Positions 9,864 to 18,243 of a stretch of DNA of 64,000 bases are shown in pieces. Both the position numbers and the translations under genes were made by a program. A model generated the notes under the pieces. That model saw nothing but the letters and a program-made list of their open reading frames with translations, was not told the origin of the DNA and did no database searches. How positions within the stretch are numbered: position 1 is the stretch's first letter; each line of letters begins with the position of its first letter. This stretch comes from Cohnella silvisoli (GTDB lineage Bacteria; Bacillota; Bacilli; Paenibacillales; Paenibacillaceae), in contig NZ_JAIOAP010000016.1 of assembly GCF_021190915.1 (NCBI RefSeq), forward strand, positions 1 to 64,000. The letters run 5' to 3'.

Positions 9864-11651
9864 TTATTGCGAAGCCTGGACTTTGATCTTCAGCTCTTCG
9901 TACTTGTCGTTGAAAAATTGGAATACTTCCTCGATCCCCATTTTTTTGATTTCATCGATAAACTTCGCTTTATTCGCGTTATAGTCTTCCTCTGTTTTGC
10001 TCGCGATGATGCCCGGAGCCATGCTTTGCTGGTAGGAAGACATCTGCGCCGCCTTGGACGCCAAATCTGTGCCTTGCGGCAGCGCGATGGCCGATTGCAG
10101 CGAACCGCTATGGGTGTTGTTCGGTATTTGGTCCAGCACTTCCATCGGATATTTCAAGTTATTGATGTTCATATAATCGAGCAAGGCACCCTTGGTGTTT
10201 TCCTTCAAATATTGTTCGTCATTCGTGACGAGCGCTTTGAAGCCGCTCGGATCGTCCAACCCCGCCCAAAGCGGCATATGGTAATAAACGCTGACCCCGT
10301 ATTTCTCTTGAATTTCCGCAGGGGTGTGCGTTTTTTTGAAATCGGTGAATTCTTTCAGTTCTTTCGGCTGCTTGCCGTCAACAAGCTCCCATGTTTGTCC
10401 CAACACGCCATTGTTAATCGTCTCATACGCTTCCGGCGTCGCCAAATAGTTGAGCAAATCCATGGCACGGTCGGGATGTTCGGAATTGGCGGAAATCATG
10501 ACGAAATACTGGTTGCCGATATCGTTGACGGCATAGAAATAAGCGTCCTTATCCTTCGTCCACACCGGAATCGGCACCATACCTTTCTCCGGATCGGGCT
10601 CGCCGTCTTTCGCGGTAAAATATTGGTTCACATTGCCGAGCGCCCAGATGGCTTGACCGGCGAAATACCGCCCTTGACTTGCCTTATCGCTCATGTTCCC
10701 CCATTTCTGGGTGATAGACTCGGGGTCGAGAACGCCTTCCCGGTAAGCCTTGGCATAGAAGTCCATCGCTTTCCACCAGATGCTGTCCGGATCGTGCATG
10801 GCAGGAACCAACTTATCGGTTGCCACGTCGCGGGCGTAGTATTGAGGAACGCCGACAAACATGCCTCGGCCGTTGGCGATCGCCTTGTCGATCATGTTGA
10901 TCGTCCAGGAATCGCCGAAGCCCATGCCGAAGCCGTAGGTCTTCTTCCCTTCTTTATTAACGGGCTCGAGCTGCTGCATATCTTTCAATACTTGCAAGAA
11001 GGCGTCGAGCGAATCCAGCTTCGGCTTACCGAGCTTTTTGTACAGATCCCAGCGGATGTTCCACATATTGTTCGCCTGAAGCGGCGACCAATCGCCGCCG
11101 TAAACCTGCGGCTTGAGAAAGTACGTTTTGTTGTCAGGCTGCTCGTAAATCACCCGTTGCTTTTTCACGGCATCGCCGATGAACTGCTTAATATTAGAGC
11201 CATTGGAGGCGATGAGATCTTCGAGCGCAATCACTTGTTTGTTATTGATCAAATTTTGCACGATCGTATAGTCCGACGTGATGACGATATCCGGCAGGTC
11301 GCCGCTCGCAATCAGGGCGCTCAGCTTCGCTTTGGCGTCTCCTCCTCCGAGGAACGGCTCGAAGTCCATTGTCACGCCGGTTTGCTTCGTAATTTCCTGG
11401 GCAACCGGATCGCTCGGCACCGGGTTCGGCATCGGATTCAGCAGCCATTCCGCAAATATTTTCAAAGTTACCGGCTCCGGAGATGCAGGCTCGTTTGAAG
11501 TCGCGCTTTCCGCAGGCGTTGCTTGCGACTGACTTGGCATTACGTTGTTATCCTCTTTTTTCGACGTGCAACCGGCCAAGGCCATTGCAATCATCGCAAA
11601 GACAAATAACCATACTGCGACTGTTTTCGTGGTTCTTGATTTTCTTGACAT
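9864..11651 (-). CDS. extracellular solute-binding lipoprotein for sugars, 595 aa
   Basis: A type-II lipoprotein signal (MSRKSRTTK, hydrophobic core, then ALAGC with Cys28) is followed by a Ser/Glu/Pro linker and a large binding protein of the LipO/LplA type (cluster D-like, 500-600 residues). I start at the ATG at 11651 because GGGAGGATC lies just upstream; an ATG seven codons earlier overlaps that site. It should capture an oligosaccharide outside the membrane and hand it to the two permeases at 5389-7248. The substrate cannot be read from sequence alone. Confidence 0.9.
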   Translation of the reverse strand: MSRKSRTTKTVAVWLFVFAMIAMALAGCTSKKEDNNVMPSQSQATPAESATSNEPASPEPVTLKIFAEWLLNPMPNPVPSDPVAQEITKQTGVTMDFEPFLGGGDAKAKLSALIASGDLPDIVITSDYTIVQNLINNKQVIALEDLIASNGSNIKQFIGDAVKKQRVIYEQPDNKTYFLKPQVYGGDWSPLQANNMWNIRWDLYKKLGKPKLDSLDAFLQVLKDMQQLEPVNKEGKKTYGFGMGFGDSWTINMIDKAIANGRGMFVGVPQYYARDVATDKLVPAMHDPDSIWWKAMDFYAKAYREGVLDPESITQKWGNMSDKASQGRYFAGQAIWALGNVNQYFTAKDGEPDPEKGMVPIPVWTKDKDAYFYAVNDIGNQYFVMISANSEHPDRAMDLLNYLATPEAYETINNGVLGQTWELVDGKQPKELKEFTDFKKTHTPAEIQEKYGVSVYYHMPLWAGLDDPSGFKALVTNDEQYLKENTKGALLDYMNINNLKYPMEVLDQIPNNTHSGSLQSAIALPQGTDLASKAAQMSSYQQSMAPGIIASKTEEDYNANKAKFIDEIKKMGIEEVFQFFNDKYEELKIKVQASQ

Positions 11652-11857
11652 TCTCTGATCCTCCCTATGCAACTTAAATTATAACTGACCTTAGTGTTAC
11701 ACGCCCTGCACACGCTTTCATACTCCTAAAAATGGCGTTTGCTCCGATTGCCAAGAAAAGAGGACCTTTGGAGTATTCGTAACAATCGTTGTGTGTGCTT
11801 CTGGCACGGCCGATGATGAAAAAAGCCCGTGTAAAAACAGATCACTTGATCAATAAA

Positions 11858-11884
11858 AGAAAAAAGCTTGATTTCTCAAGCTTC
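11858..11884 (-). terminator. terminator after the methyltransferase
   Basis: On the minus strand AAGCTTGA and TCAAGCTT pair around GAAA and are followed by TTTTCTTTT. It lies 55 bases beyond the methyltransferase stop. Confidence 0.8.
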
Positions 11885-11939
11885 AATCTTTCAGATATGT
11901 CCCTACTTTTGGGTATTATCAATGGTTTTATCTCCTTGA

Positions 11940-12737
11940 TCAAGAGTTCAACAGTTTCCCGCTGGTTCCTTTTTTGGCGGTAACAATCGGTTGATAATAT
12001 CCCGAATCTGCTGGCATATGCCAATCAATGTTGTCAAAACCTGAGGCTCTTAATATCTGGCTGAATTCGTCTCTTAGCAGGGCTCTGTAAGTTGTTCGCT
12101 GAACACTTGTATTCCACTTTCCCTCACGTTCAATCAAGATGAAATGATTTACCGTGTAAGTTCTGTTATCATTCGACCAATCCCACACCTGAAAAACGAT
12201 ACGTTTGCCATCATCGAACACGCGTGGCACGGTAGCATGCTCCTTTAGTTGTACTCGCTGGTCATAGTCCCTAATAGTAATTAACAGTAGACCGCCTTCC
12301 GACAACTTCGCATGCATATTACGACAAGCCGCTGCTAGATCCTCATCAGTTAGCAGATGGGGAATGGCATTATCGGCTGACATTACAATTGAAAACTCTC
12401 CTTCAACGTCGTCCTGCAAATTACGGAGATCTGCTACACCAAAATGGATGCTTACTCCTGCCTTCCCGGCTTCTTCTGCACCACGGGCAACGGATTGCGG
12501 GCTAATATCGGTTGCAGTTACTTCATAACCAAGTCGAGCCAACCCAATGGCTTGTGTTCCGATCCCGCACGAGGCGTCCAAAAGTGTTTTTGATTTGAGT
12601 TTGAATTGAACACGAGGGGAACGAATAAGCTGATCGAGGATTTGACCTTGTTGCACTACAGATTGGTACCAATCATCGAAAATGAGATGATAATTAACCG
12701 ATAGTTCATCATAAAAATTTGTTATTGAATCCTTCAT
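11940..12737 (-). CDS. class I SAM-dependent methyltransferase, 265 aa
   Basis: The Rossmann-type core is clear: motif I LLDASCGIGTQAIGLARLGY (about 53-72), the acidic residue of motif II in VTATDIS, and post-motif SADNAIPHLL. This matches small-molecule methyltransferases related to glycine/sarcosine N-methyltransferases, but the acceptor is not known. I place the start at the ATG at 12737 with GAGAGGGG upstream; an upstream extension in the same frame has no ribosome site. It is flanked on its 5' side by a CTAACGGG repeat and by a broken VOC gene. Confidence 0.85.
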   Translation of the reverse strand: MKDSITNFYDELSVNYHLIFDDWYQSVVQQGQILDQLIRSPRVQFKLKSKTLLDASCGIGTQAIGLARLGYEVTATDISPQSVARGAEEAGKAGVSIHFGVADLRNLQDDVEGEFSIVMSADNAIPHLLTDEDLAAACRNMHAKLSEGGLLLITIRDYDQRVQLKEHATVPRVFDDGKRIVFQVWDWSNDNRTYTVNHFILIEREGKWNTSVQRTTYRALLRDEFSQILRASGFDNIDWHMPADSGYYQPIVTAKKGTSGKLLNS

Positions 12738-12834
12738 ATTAATTCCCCTCTCAAGCGGGTTGGGCCAGTTCCCGGAAAACCGATCCATGCCCCATGGCAC
12801 CAAAAGTTCCCATGACGATAACAATATAATATAA

Positions 12835-12907
12835 CGAGGCTACCGAACATCTCGCGGCAGCCTCGTGGTGTAGTTTATTGAGCTATCGTTTCCCGTCGTT
12901 TAGCAAC
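12835..12907. repeat. CTAACGGG palindromic repeat, copy 2
   Basis: An 11-bp inner stem with one mismatch (CGAGGCTACCG / CGGCAGCCTCG) is followed by the right arm TTTATTGAGCTATCG and TCCCGTCGTTTAGCA. The left arm is missing. It lies between the methyltransferase gene and the VOC remnant. Confidence 0.7.
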
Positions 12908-12937
12908 AGACCACAACGACATCCTTCTGAGTGTATC

Positions 12938-13137
12938 TCAATCAAGACAGAACCTCGAGGTCTTAGGATAACTGACTTGAGCACCGCTCATCAAGGTAAG
13001 CACCAACCCATGGTCGTCAAATAGTACAGCGAATGAATTACCACGCGTATTCCCGGTTTTTAGTTCGAATATTTCTCCAAGAATTCTTGAGTCGCTTTAA
13101 CATCGTTGACCGTGAGATTCAGATGGTTTAATTTCAT
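12938..13137 (-). pseudogene. VOC/glyoxalase-family protein, frameshifted remnant
   Basis: A good start (AAGGAG, then ATG at 13137) gives MKLNHLNLTVNDVKATQEFL, the typical first strand of VOC metalloproteins with the metal-site His. The frame stops after 25 residues. Adding one base in the TTCG near 13065 restores ELKTGNTRGNSFAVLFDD and GLVLTLMSGAQVSYPKT, which continues the family pattern, then the reading is lost again. A full member has about 120-130 residues; about 65 are left. Confidence 0.8.
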
Positions 13138-13287
13138 ATGTTACAACTCCTTCATATGATACTGTGATATTAACGAATATTACTTTAGCGATTCTCCTCG
13201 ATATACGGACCCAAAATTGAAGATCCCTACGAATAATATAATATAGAGACTGCCAACCATCATATTATGTTATTCAGGAGGACAATT

Positions 13288-14055
13288 ATGAAGAAGAAAA
13301 TCGCTTACATGTTAATAGGGGCACTATGTTCGATCACGCTTACATATGGATTTGTCGCTTTTGCGGATAAATTAGAAACCCCGTCAACAATGAAGGATCC
13401 AACTGTTGTGAGTGAAACCGCTAAACAACAAATTGTTAAATCGAATGAGGTTTCCATCACGCTAATTCCTTCGCCTTCTCAAAGCCAAAGCGATTTGAAC
13501 ACAATATCAACCACGAACTCGCTTAATGCCAACGAAGAATCGTTCAAGCTCGATCAGCTGAGGAAATTAGAAATTAAAATAAATCAAAATGGTCTGAAAG
13601 TTAAAATAGAGCTTAAACGGGAAAATGCTAAAATCGAATCCGAAGTGAAAATAGAAAAGACCGGCGATCATGACAGCCATTTGGAAGGTAGCAAAGCCAA
13701 TCAATATATCCAACAACTTCTGGGATCCATCGGGTTAAACGAAACAATAAGCAAACAAGAATTTGTGGATGCCTTACTCAAGAAATTGGCCATCGACCCA
13801 GTTCAAGCAAAAATCAAAGTCGAATTAAAATGGAATGATCAGTCTTCAGAATTAAAATATGAACAAGATGATAAAGACAAGGATCAAAAAGTTCAAAAAG
13901 TTCGTAAGAAACATAAAGATAAAATTGAGCGTGAGGATCGTGATGATAGCGACCACCATGATGGCGACTATAATGACGAACATGATGACGAGCATGACCA
14001 CGATCATGACCACAACAACGATCACGACCACGATGACGGAGACGAGGAGGAGTAA
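13288..14055 (+). CDS. exported YusW-like protein with Asp/His-rich tail, 255 aa
   Basis: A signal peptide (MKKKIAYMLIGALCSITLTY, cleavage near FVAFA-D) precedes a low-complexity linker, a central domain (about 85-200) with the pattern EG..A..YIQQLLGSIGL...KQEFVDALLKKLAI that resembles the YusW-like domain, and a highly charged tail. The last 45 residues are almost only Asp, His, Glu and Asn (for example DEHDHDHDHNNDHDHDDG), which suggests binding of Zn, Ni or Cu outside the cell. Start chosen at 13288 with GGAGG 7 bases upstream. It is the only plus-strand gene in the repeat-rich stretch. Function unknown. Confidence 0.75.
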   Translation: MKKKIAYMLIGALCSITLTYGFVAFADKLETPSTMKDPTVVSETAKQQIVKSNEVSITLIPSPSQSQSDLNTISTTNSLNANEESFKLDQLRKLEIKINQNGLKVKIELKRENAKIESEVKIEKTGDHDSHLEGSKANQYIQQLLGSIGLNETISKQEFVDALLKKLAIDPVQAKIKVELKWNDQSSELKYEQDDKDKDQKVQKVRKKHKDKIEREDRDDSDHHDGDYNDEHDDEHDHDHDHNNDHDHDDGDEEE

Positions 14056-14081
14056 TACGCCCTCAAAATGGCGGACAAAAC

Positions 14082-14155
14082 CCTTGTTTATTGAACAGGC
14101 AGCCGATGTTATCGGCTGCCTGTCCCTCGTTATGCTATCGTTCTCCGTTAATTAA
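14082..14155. repeat. CTAACGGG palindromic repeat, copy 3
   Basis: A perfect 13-bp stem, ACAGGCAGCCGAT/ATCGGCTGCCTGT, with a GTT loop is preceded by GTTTATTGAAC and followed by GCTATCGTTCTCCGTTAAT. It sits between the convergent YusW-like and 14160-14765 genes and probably also serves as a terminator for both. Confidence 0.75.
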
Positions 14156-14159
14156 GAAC

Positions 14160-14765
14160 TTATATTGTACTCCAAATATTTTTGTAAAGGTCAGTAACGG
14201 TTAAATTTACTATTCCTGTTTCATTTAATGAAATTTCCTTTTTTTCATAAGAATCATTCGGAAAAATATAGAAACTAAAATCATCTCCATCTTTGTAGTT
14301 TAGCCCGCTCACGCCGGATACCGAGCTTGTGTAAATTTCATTTTTATATTCTGCTGTCATTTTAGCAATCATATTAGTTGTAAATGTATTCCCGTTTATT
14401 GTAGCATGCTGACCACCTGAAATTAACGAAGCGCCTGCTAGTGAATATTGTCCCCTTGATCTAAACCCAATTCTATACCCTCCCGAATTTATGCTACCTG
14501 TATTATCGATCCAAGATACATATATTTTATAAGTACCATCATTGTATAACACTTTTCCAATATTACTTTCTAAATCCGACAGGTCAATTGATATGGAATA
14601 CTTCCCTTGTAAAATATGCCCTTCTTGTGTGGTAAATTTTTTAGTGTTATTTGCAACATAGGCAATCCCTTCGTTCCATAAACCAATAAAACCTGTAAGC
14701 CAAAAAATTAAAACAATTAGAACAACAATTGGTGTTGAAATATAGAGTGTTTTCTTGGCATTCAT
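14160..14765 (-). CDS. membrane-anchored protein of unknown function, 201 aa
   Basis: An N-terminal hydrophobic helix (about 8-30, IVVLIVLIFWLTGFIGL) anchors a beta-rich outside domain with many Ser, Thr, Gly and Asn. I start at 14765, where GGAGG lies 8 bases upstream, and not at the longer frame. No family recognised. Its stop codon lies a few bases from copy 3 of the repeat. Base composition is AT-rich like the next genes. Confidence 0.65.
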   Translation of the reverse strand: MNAKKTLYISTPIVVLIVLIFWLTGFIGLWNEGIAYVANNTKKFTTQEGHILQGKYSISIDLSDLESNIGKVLYNDGTYKIYVSWIDNTGSINSGGYRIGFRSRGQYSLAGASLISGGQHATINGNTFTTNMIAKMTAEYKNEIYTSSVSGVSGLNYKDGDDFSFYIFPNDSYEKKEISLNETGIVNLTVTDLYKNIWSTI

Positions 14766-14860
14766 TTTCAATACCTCCAACAAAATAGGAAAATAACAAT
14801 CTGTAACAAGCCAATTCATCTGCGGATCGTTATTCACTATTAAAGGTATTCGATGAAATA

Positions 14861-14894
14861 ATTAAACTATCCTGCCCGTTACTTGAGTAAAACC
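14861..14894. repeat. CTAACGGG repeat, short form, copy 4
   Basis: The short palindromic form without an inner hairpin: on the minus strand CAAGTAACGGGCAGGATAG followed by TTTAATTA. It lies between the genes at 14160 and 14954. Confidence 0.65.
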
Positions 14895-14953
14895 GATTGT
14901 TATAAAATTCTCTTCTTTTGTGAAGTTCGCCGGTCAATTTCGTAATACCCAAG

Positions 14954-15481
14954 TCAATAAGAAATTATCTGAATAAGATTATTGTTGGAAGAGTACATCA
15001 TAATATTTAATGATTTAGCATTGCCAATATCATCATTAATTCTTTTATAGAAAGTATTATTTTTTACTATGACTTCAAAAGTTTGTTTAACTCCATTTTC
15101 CTCTAAAAGATACTCAAATACGATTTTACTTACGTTTGCTGGTTTAAAGACGACTCCCCAAATACTATTTTGTTGTTCGTTTAACTTGTAATCACTCCAT
15201 ACAAAACCAAGTTCTTGTATATTATTATTATTATATTGAAAAGCAACTTCCTTATCACTTGAGTATTTGTACTGATTGTTCTCGTTAGTTTGATACGTGT
15301 TCCCAACAAGATTGCGTTTATTATCTGTAAATATAACAAATTTATCTCCACTATCAGAAAATAAAATCTTGATTTTTTGGGTCCATACGTTACTAATGGA
15401 CTCTTCTAAATTCATTGAAAAGTGCTCGCAGCCAATAAGAATTATAACTAACGCAAGTATTAAAAGCTTTTGATTTCTCAT
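14954..15481 (-). CDS. lipoprotein of unknown function, 175 aa
   Basis: MRNQKLLILALVIILIGC is a clear lipoprotein signal with Cys18; the mature part is 158 residues, polar, with no recognised domain. The start at 15481 has GGGGAGG 8 bases upstream. Neighbours on both sides in the same direction are also exported proteins of unknown function, so these may be surface proteins, but they are separated by repeats and do not look like one operon. Confidence 0.65.
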   Translation of the reverse strand: MRNQKLLILALVIILIGCEHFSMNLEESISNVWTQKIKILFSDSGDKFVIFTDNKRNLVGNTYQTNENNQYKYSSDKEVAFQYNNNNIQELGFVWSDYKLNEQQNSIWGVVFKPANVSKIVFEYLLEENGVKQTFEVIVKNNTFYKRINDDIGNAKSLNIMMYSSNNNLIQIISY

Positions 15482-15562
15482 TTTTTTCTCCTCCCCTTTG
15501 AGGCTTTTGTTTAAACATACAATGGGTTGGTCATTATTATACATTAAGAACTGATGCTACAC

Positions 15563-15613
15563 ATAGAAAATCGCAATTCGTGTGCCGTTAGCAAACGAAT
15601 TGCGATTTTCTAT
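15563..15613 (-). terminator. 18-bp perfect palindrome with CTAACGG in its loop
   Basis: Arms ATAGAAAATCGCAATTCG and its exact complement enclose a 15-base loop that reads, on the minus strand, TTTGCTAACGGCACA. It lies 16 bases after the stop of the 15629-16516 gene and probably works as its terminator. The loop holds the same core as the dispersed repeats, here inside the hairpin instead of beside it. Confidence 0.7.
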
Positions 15614-15628
15614 ATTATAAATTGCTAG

Positions 15629-16516
15629 TTAGCTAGGATTTGATGTAGACATCGGTGGTCCGTATGTGGGTCCCCAAGATCTATTAACATACGAATAACT
15701 TATGGTCAGTTGTCCTGTAACATTAAGGCCGGTAAAAGAAATACCGGCACTTGGATCAGCCTGTCTATCCTTATAATTATGTGCATAAGAAGTGTAGAGA
15801 GTCGTACTTGCTGGTGCCGTAAAATAGATAACAAGATTAATCCGATCTGACAAGCTTGCATTATCAATTATATTCCAAATCTTTCCAGTCCCCAAGGTTT
15901 GGCCATCGGTTATCAAACTCCCGGAAGTCCACGTACCATTTGATGAACTGCCTTGATTCGATCCAAGCCAATCATAAACATTTCCATAAGTTTGAGTGAT
16001 ATTGATAGCTTTGTTAGCACCGATTGAAGCCTTATCTTCAGCATCTCCATATTGATCCCACGTATTAGTAGCCCAATCAATAATAGACTCAGCCCTGAAA
16101 GAACCGTTCTGAGTGTTAATATATAAAGTATTGGAAATTATTGCATTCGAAGAGATACTCAAAATCGCAACTTCTTTAGCAGCCTTGCCTGGATCTGGAT
16201 TAGGAACTTCAACCCATCCATAATCGTTCAATAGTTGTTTGATCTCAGATTCAGCGTTTATCTGTTCTTTTTCGTAGATTTGTTCTCGAATCTGTTTACC
16301 TTCTAAGGAGTCCCTAGTCACTTTTTCTCTTACAATTTCCAATTCGCTATCAGAATGAGCTTTCTTGTAGTGTTTTTCGAGAATAGAAGCTTTCTTTGTT
16401 TCCATCTCTTTAATCGGATCGTCGTTCGATTTTGCAGAACGTTCGGCACTAGCAACGGAAGCAACAAAAATAGTAAGTATTAATGTAAGCCCAATGATTA
16501 CAGATTTTTTAAGCAT
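15629..16516 (-). CDS. secreted protein of unknown function, 295 aa
   Basis: A Sec signal peptide (MLKKSVIIGLTLILTIFVAS, cleavage near VASA-E) is followed by a charged helical region (about 30-100, likely coiled) and a C-terminal half rich in Ser, Gly, Thr, Trp and Tyr (for example GNVYDWLGSNQGSSSNGTW) likely forming a beta fold. No cell-wall anchor is seen. The start has AGGAGG upstream. The 590 bases before it are AT-rich and have no gene. I do not recognise the family. Confidence 0.65.
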   Translation of the reverse strand: MLKKSVIIGLTLILTIFVASVASAERSAKSNDDPIKEMETKKASILEKHYKKAHSDSELEIVREKVTRDSLEGKQIREQIYEKEQINAESEIKQLLNDYGWVEVPNPDPGKAAKEVAILSISSNAIISNTLYINTQNGSFRAESIIDWATNTWDQYGDAEDKASIGANKAINITQTYGNVYDWLGSNQGSSSNGTWTSGSLITDGQTLGTGKIWNIIDNASLSDRINLVIYFTAPASTTLYTSYAHNYKDRQADPSAGISFTGLNVTGQLTISYSYVNRSWGPTYGPPMSTSNPS

Positions 16517-17106
16517 AGCCTAACCTCCTGTTTGTTCCTAGTAGATATAATTTTGTCATAAATGCTTAGTTATCCCTATTTTGGGTTTAATTGTCTTTGC
16601 TGCATTTGTTTTATTCAACAAATTTTTTAGACGGAAATAATTAAATAAAATTTATCTGAATTTAAAGTAAAGACGACAAAATATTTTCCAACAATTAATT
16701 CCAACAAACACCTAGTTAATTTCTAAGGTTCACCATAATCTCTTACATTATGAGCAAACTTACTTTTAAAAATATTAGTTCATGGCCACCCACCTCTCAA
16801 TTCATATAATCCATAAAATATCAATAGAAATTCAAAATTTTCAATTGCCTATTGACACCTATAATTTAACAATAAATATAGACTTGAACAATAGTTCTTG
16901 TGGACCTTTTAATGTCGAAATTTGTTGAAAATTACATTTTTATTAAATATATTCCATAACGATGTATACAAGGCTACGACCTTATAATGGGGTAGATTGT
17001 CGTTGGAGCGCAAGGAAAAAACCTTTCCTCATAACGAATAACGAAAATTGTCGATGGATCTTTGCTTCAGAATATGGGATAACTTGTGTTTCCATTTATT
17101 ACGCAT
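16517..17106. other. AT-rich stretch without a gene
   Basis: About 590 bases of strongly AT-rich sequence with no open frame of note. It should hold the promoter of the secreted-protein gene at its left edge. A short GC-richer piece at 16980-17060 (GTTGGAGCGCAAGG, AACGAATAACGAAAA) has no feature I recognise. Confidence 0.5.
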
Positions 17107-17193
17107 TTGCCCGTTAGCACAGAAGACTACCGAACATTACTCTCGGTAGCCTTCTCCATTGTTTATTTAACTATCGTCACCCGTTAGTTCAAC
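17107..17193. repeat. CTAACGGG palindromic repeat, copy 5
   Basis: Left core GCCCGTTAGCAC, a 12-bp inner stem with one mismatch (GAAGACTACCGA/TCGGTAGCCTTC), then GTTTATTTAACTATCG and a second core CACCCGTTAGTTCAAC. The right core overlaps the stop codon of the next gene: on the minus strand TGT-TGA is read from within GTTGAACTAACGGG. Confidence 0.8.
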
Positions 17194-17504
17194 ATGGAAT
17201 CAGATTCTCACCAGAGAGTTTGAAGCTTAATGATGTACCTCTCCCCCTTGGGCTCCAACCCTGCTTGATTGCCTTTGTAATGATAGTGGCAACTTCTGCA
17301 GGTTTCACAATCTTATTATTCAGTGACTCAACGTTCGGAGATTCAACCCAAAATTCATTAATATCTGATTCTATATTAACCCTAATTAATTGTCCCTTAT
17401 ATTCATCTTTAAACAAGAATACCCTTCACTAAAGGAGTGATTACCCAATTAAATGTATCTTGTCCGACACTGATCTTCCTTGATCCTTTTTTACTAATTG
17501 TCAT
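17189..17504 (-). pseudogene. small hypothetical protein, split by a frameshift
   Basis: The ATG at 17504 begins MTISKKGSRKISVGQDTFNW, then VITPLVKGILV and a stop. A one-base shift near 17413 joins it to FKDEYKGQLIRVNIESDINE and the rest of the protein, ending GWSPRGRGTSLSFKL. The joined product would have about 104 residues and resembles small single-domain proteins found in Bacillota accessory regions; I know no function. A sequencing error cannot be ruled out. The stop codon is supplied by repeat copy 5. Confidence 0.65.
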
Positions 17505-17520
17505 AATTCAACCCCATCTA

Positions 17521-17567
17521 ATAGTTAGTTGAACAAACGTTCCGTTCCCCGGTAGTTCAACGGCTAA
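17521..17567. repeat. CTAACGGG repeat, diverged copy 6
   Basis: TTAGTTGAACAAACG and GGTAGTTCAACGGC face each other as an imperfect palindrome around CCGTTCCCC. It reaches into the stop of the next gene (TAG-CCGTTGAAC on the minus strand). Confidence 0.5.
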
Positions 17568-17773
17568 CTTTTGATTTTCATCAAAATAATGTTCCTAGCG
17601 AAGCACGTTTCGCATGAAATAATTCTTTCAAATTTGTAAACATCGATTTCGGAGTACACATCCTTGACTATAAGATAATACTTTTCACAATCTGGACAAG
17701 GTACTTTCTCGTCTGGATTTAAAGCAAGTGACTTACCAGTTTCAATCCATTTCGAGGTATTTTGCTTCCTCAT
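17564..17773 (-). CDS. small zinc-ribbon-like protein, 69 aa
   Basis: Two pairs of cysteines, CPDC at about 25 and CETC at about 54, suggest a structural zinc site. The ATG at 17773 has AGGGGG about 8 bases upstream; the longer frame starts inside that ribosome site. A small cytoplasmic protein of unknown role between two repeats. Confidence 0.55.
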   Translation of the reverse strand: MRKQNTSKWIETGKSLALNPDEKVPCPDCEKYYLIVKDVYSEIDVYKFERIISCETCFARNIILMKIKS

Positions 17774-17793
17774 GAGAACTACCCCCTTTAACG

Positions 17794-17823
17794 ACAAACT
17801 ATCGTGTCTCTTTAGTTCAATCC
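17794..17823. repeat. CTAACGGG repeat, short form, copy 7
   Basis: On the minus strand TTGAACTAAAGAGACACGAT then AGTTTG. It overlaps the last codons of the 17812-18153 gene: the stop TAA is part of GAACTAA. Confidence 0.6.
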
Positions 17824-18153
17824 ATGGTCATCGTCAATTATCCATGAAAACTCTTTAGCAATCGCCCTTGCGATGTCAGATAATGCTTGTTCAAGGATGT
17901 CATCAGTGTATCTGGGCACATCGATTTCAACTAAATTTACTTCTTCAATACCCTCCAGTGTGATAAAATCATAGCTCCCATTTGGGTTAGCAGGAATACC
18001 TGTAACTTTAACAAGCTCCCCATTAACATCTTTGAGAAATGTCAAGTAACTAACTTTTGCGAATCCTAAATTAGAGGTTAAATATTGCTCCAAAACCTCT
18101 ACTTTAATTTTTTGAGTGTATGTATCGGAATGGATGCTTATATAGTCATACAT
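17812..18153 (-). CDS. hypothetical protein, 113 aa
   Basis: An acidic soluble protein with a clear start (GAGGTG 7 bases before the ATG). The pattern of strands and a final helix (DILEQALSDIARAIAKEFSW) looks like a compact alpha/beta domain. No family recognised. Its stop lies within repeat copy 7, and copy 8 lies before its upstream neighbour's stop. Confidence 0.55.
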   Translation of the reverse strand: MYDYISIHSDTYTQKIKVEVLEQYLTSNLGFAKVSYLTFLKDVNGELVKVTGIPANPNGSYDFITLEGIEEVNLVEIDVPRYTDDILEQALSDIARAIAKEFSWIIDDDHGLN

Positions 18154-18204
18154 AGTTTCACCTCACTCATTCGTGACTAAATTAGTCATTTCCTTTATGC
18201 TTTG

Positions 18205-18236
18205 GTCCCTTAGCGATAACTACCCGCTAGATGAGT
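18205..18236. repeat. CTAACGGG repeat, weak copy 8
   Basis: On the minus strand CTAGCGGGTAGTTATCGCTA, then AGGGACC. It keeps the CTANCGGG core and the facing TAG-rich half but is diverged. It starts just after the stop of the 18244 gene. Confidence 0.4.
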
Positions 18237-18243
18237 AAAGGAT

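Noticed and set aside
9759..11498. Plus-strand open frame of 579 codons opposite the sugar-binding-protein gene
   Set aside because: It is antisense to a clear lipoprotein gene with signal peptide and ribosome site, has no ribosome site of its own and resembles no protein. The long frame is a by-product of codon use on the other strand.
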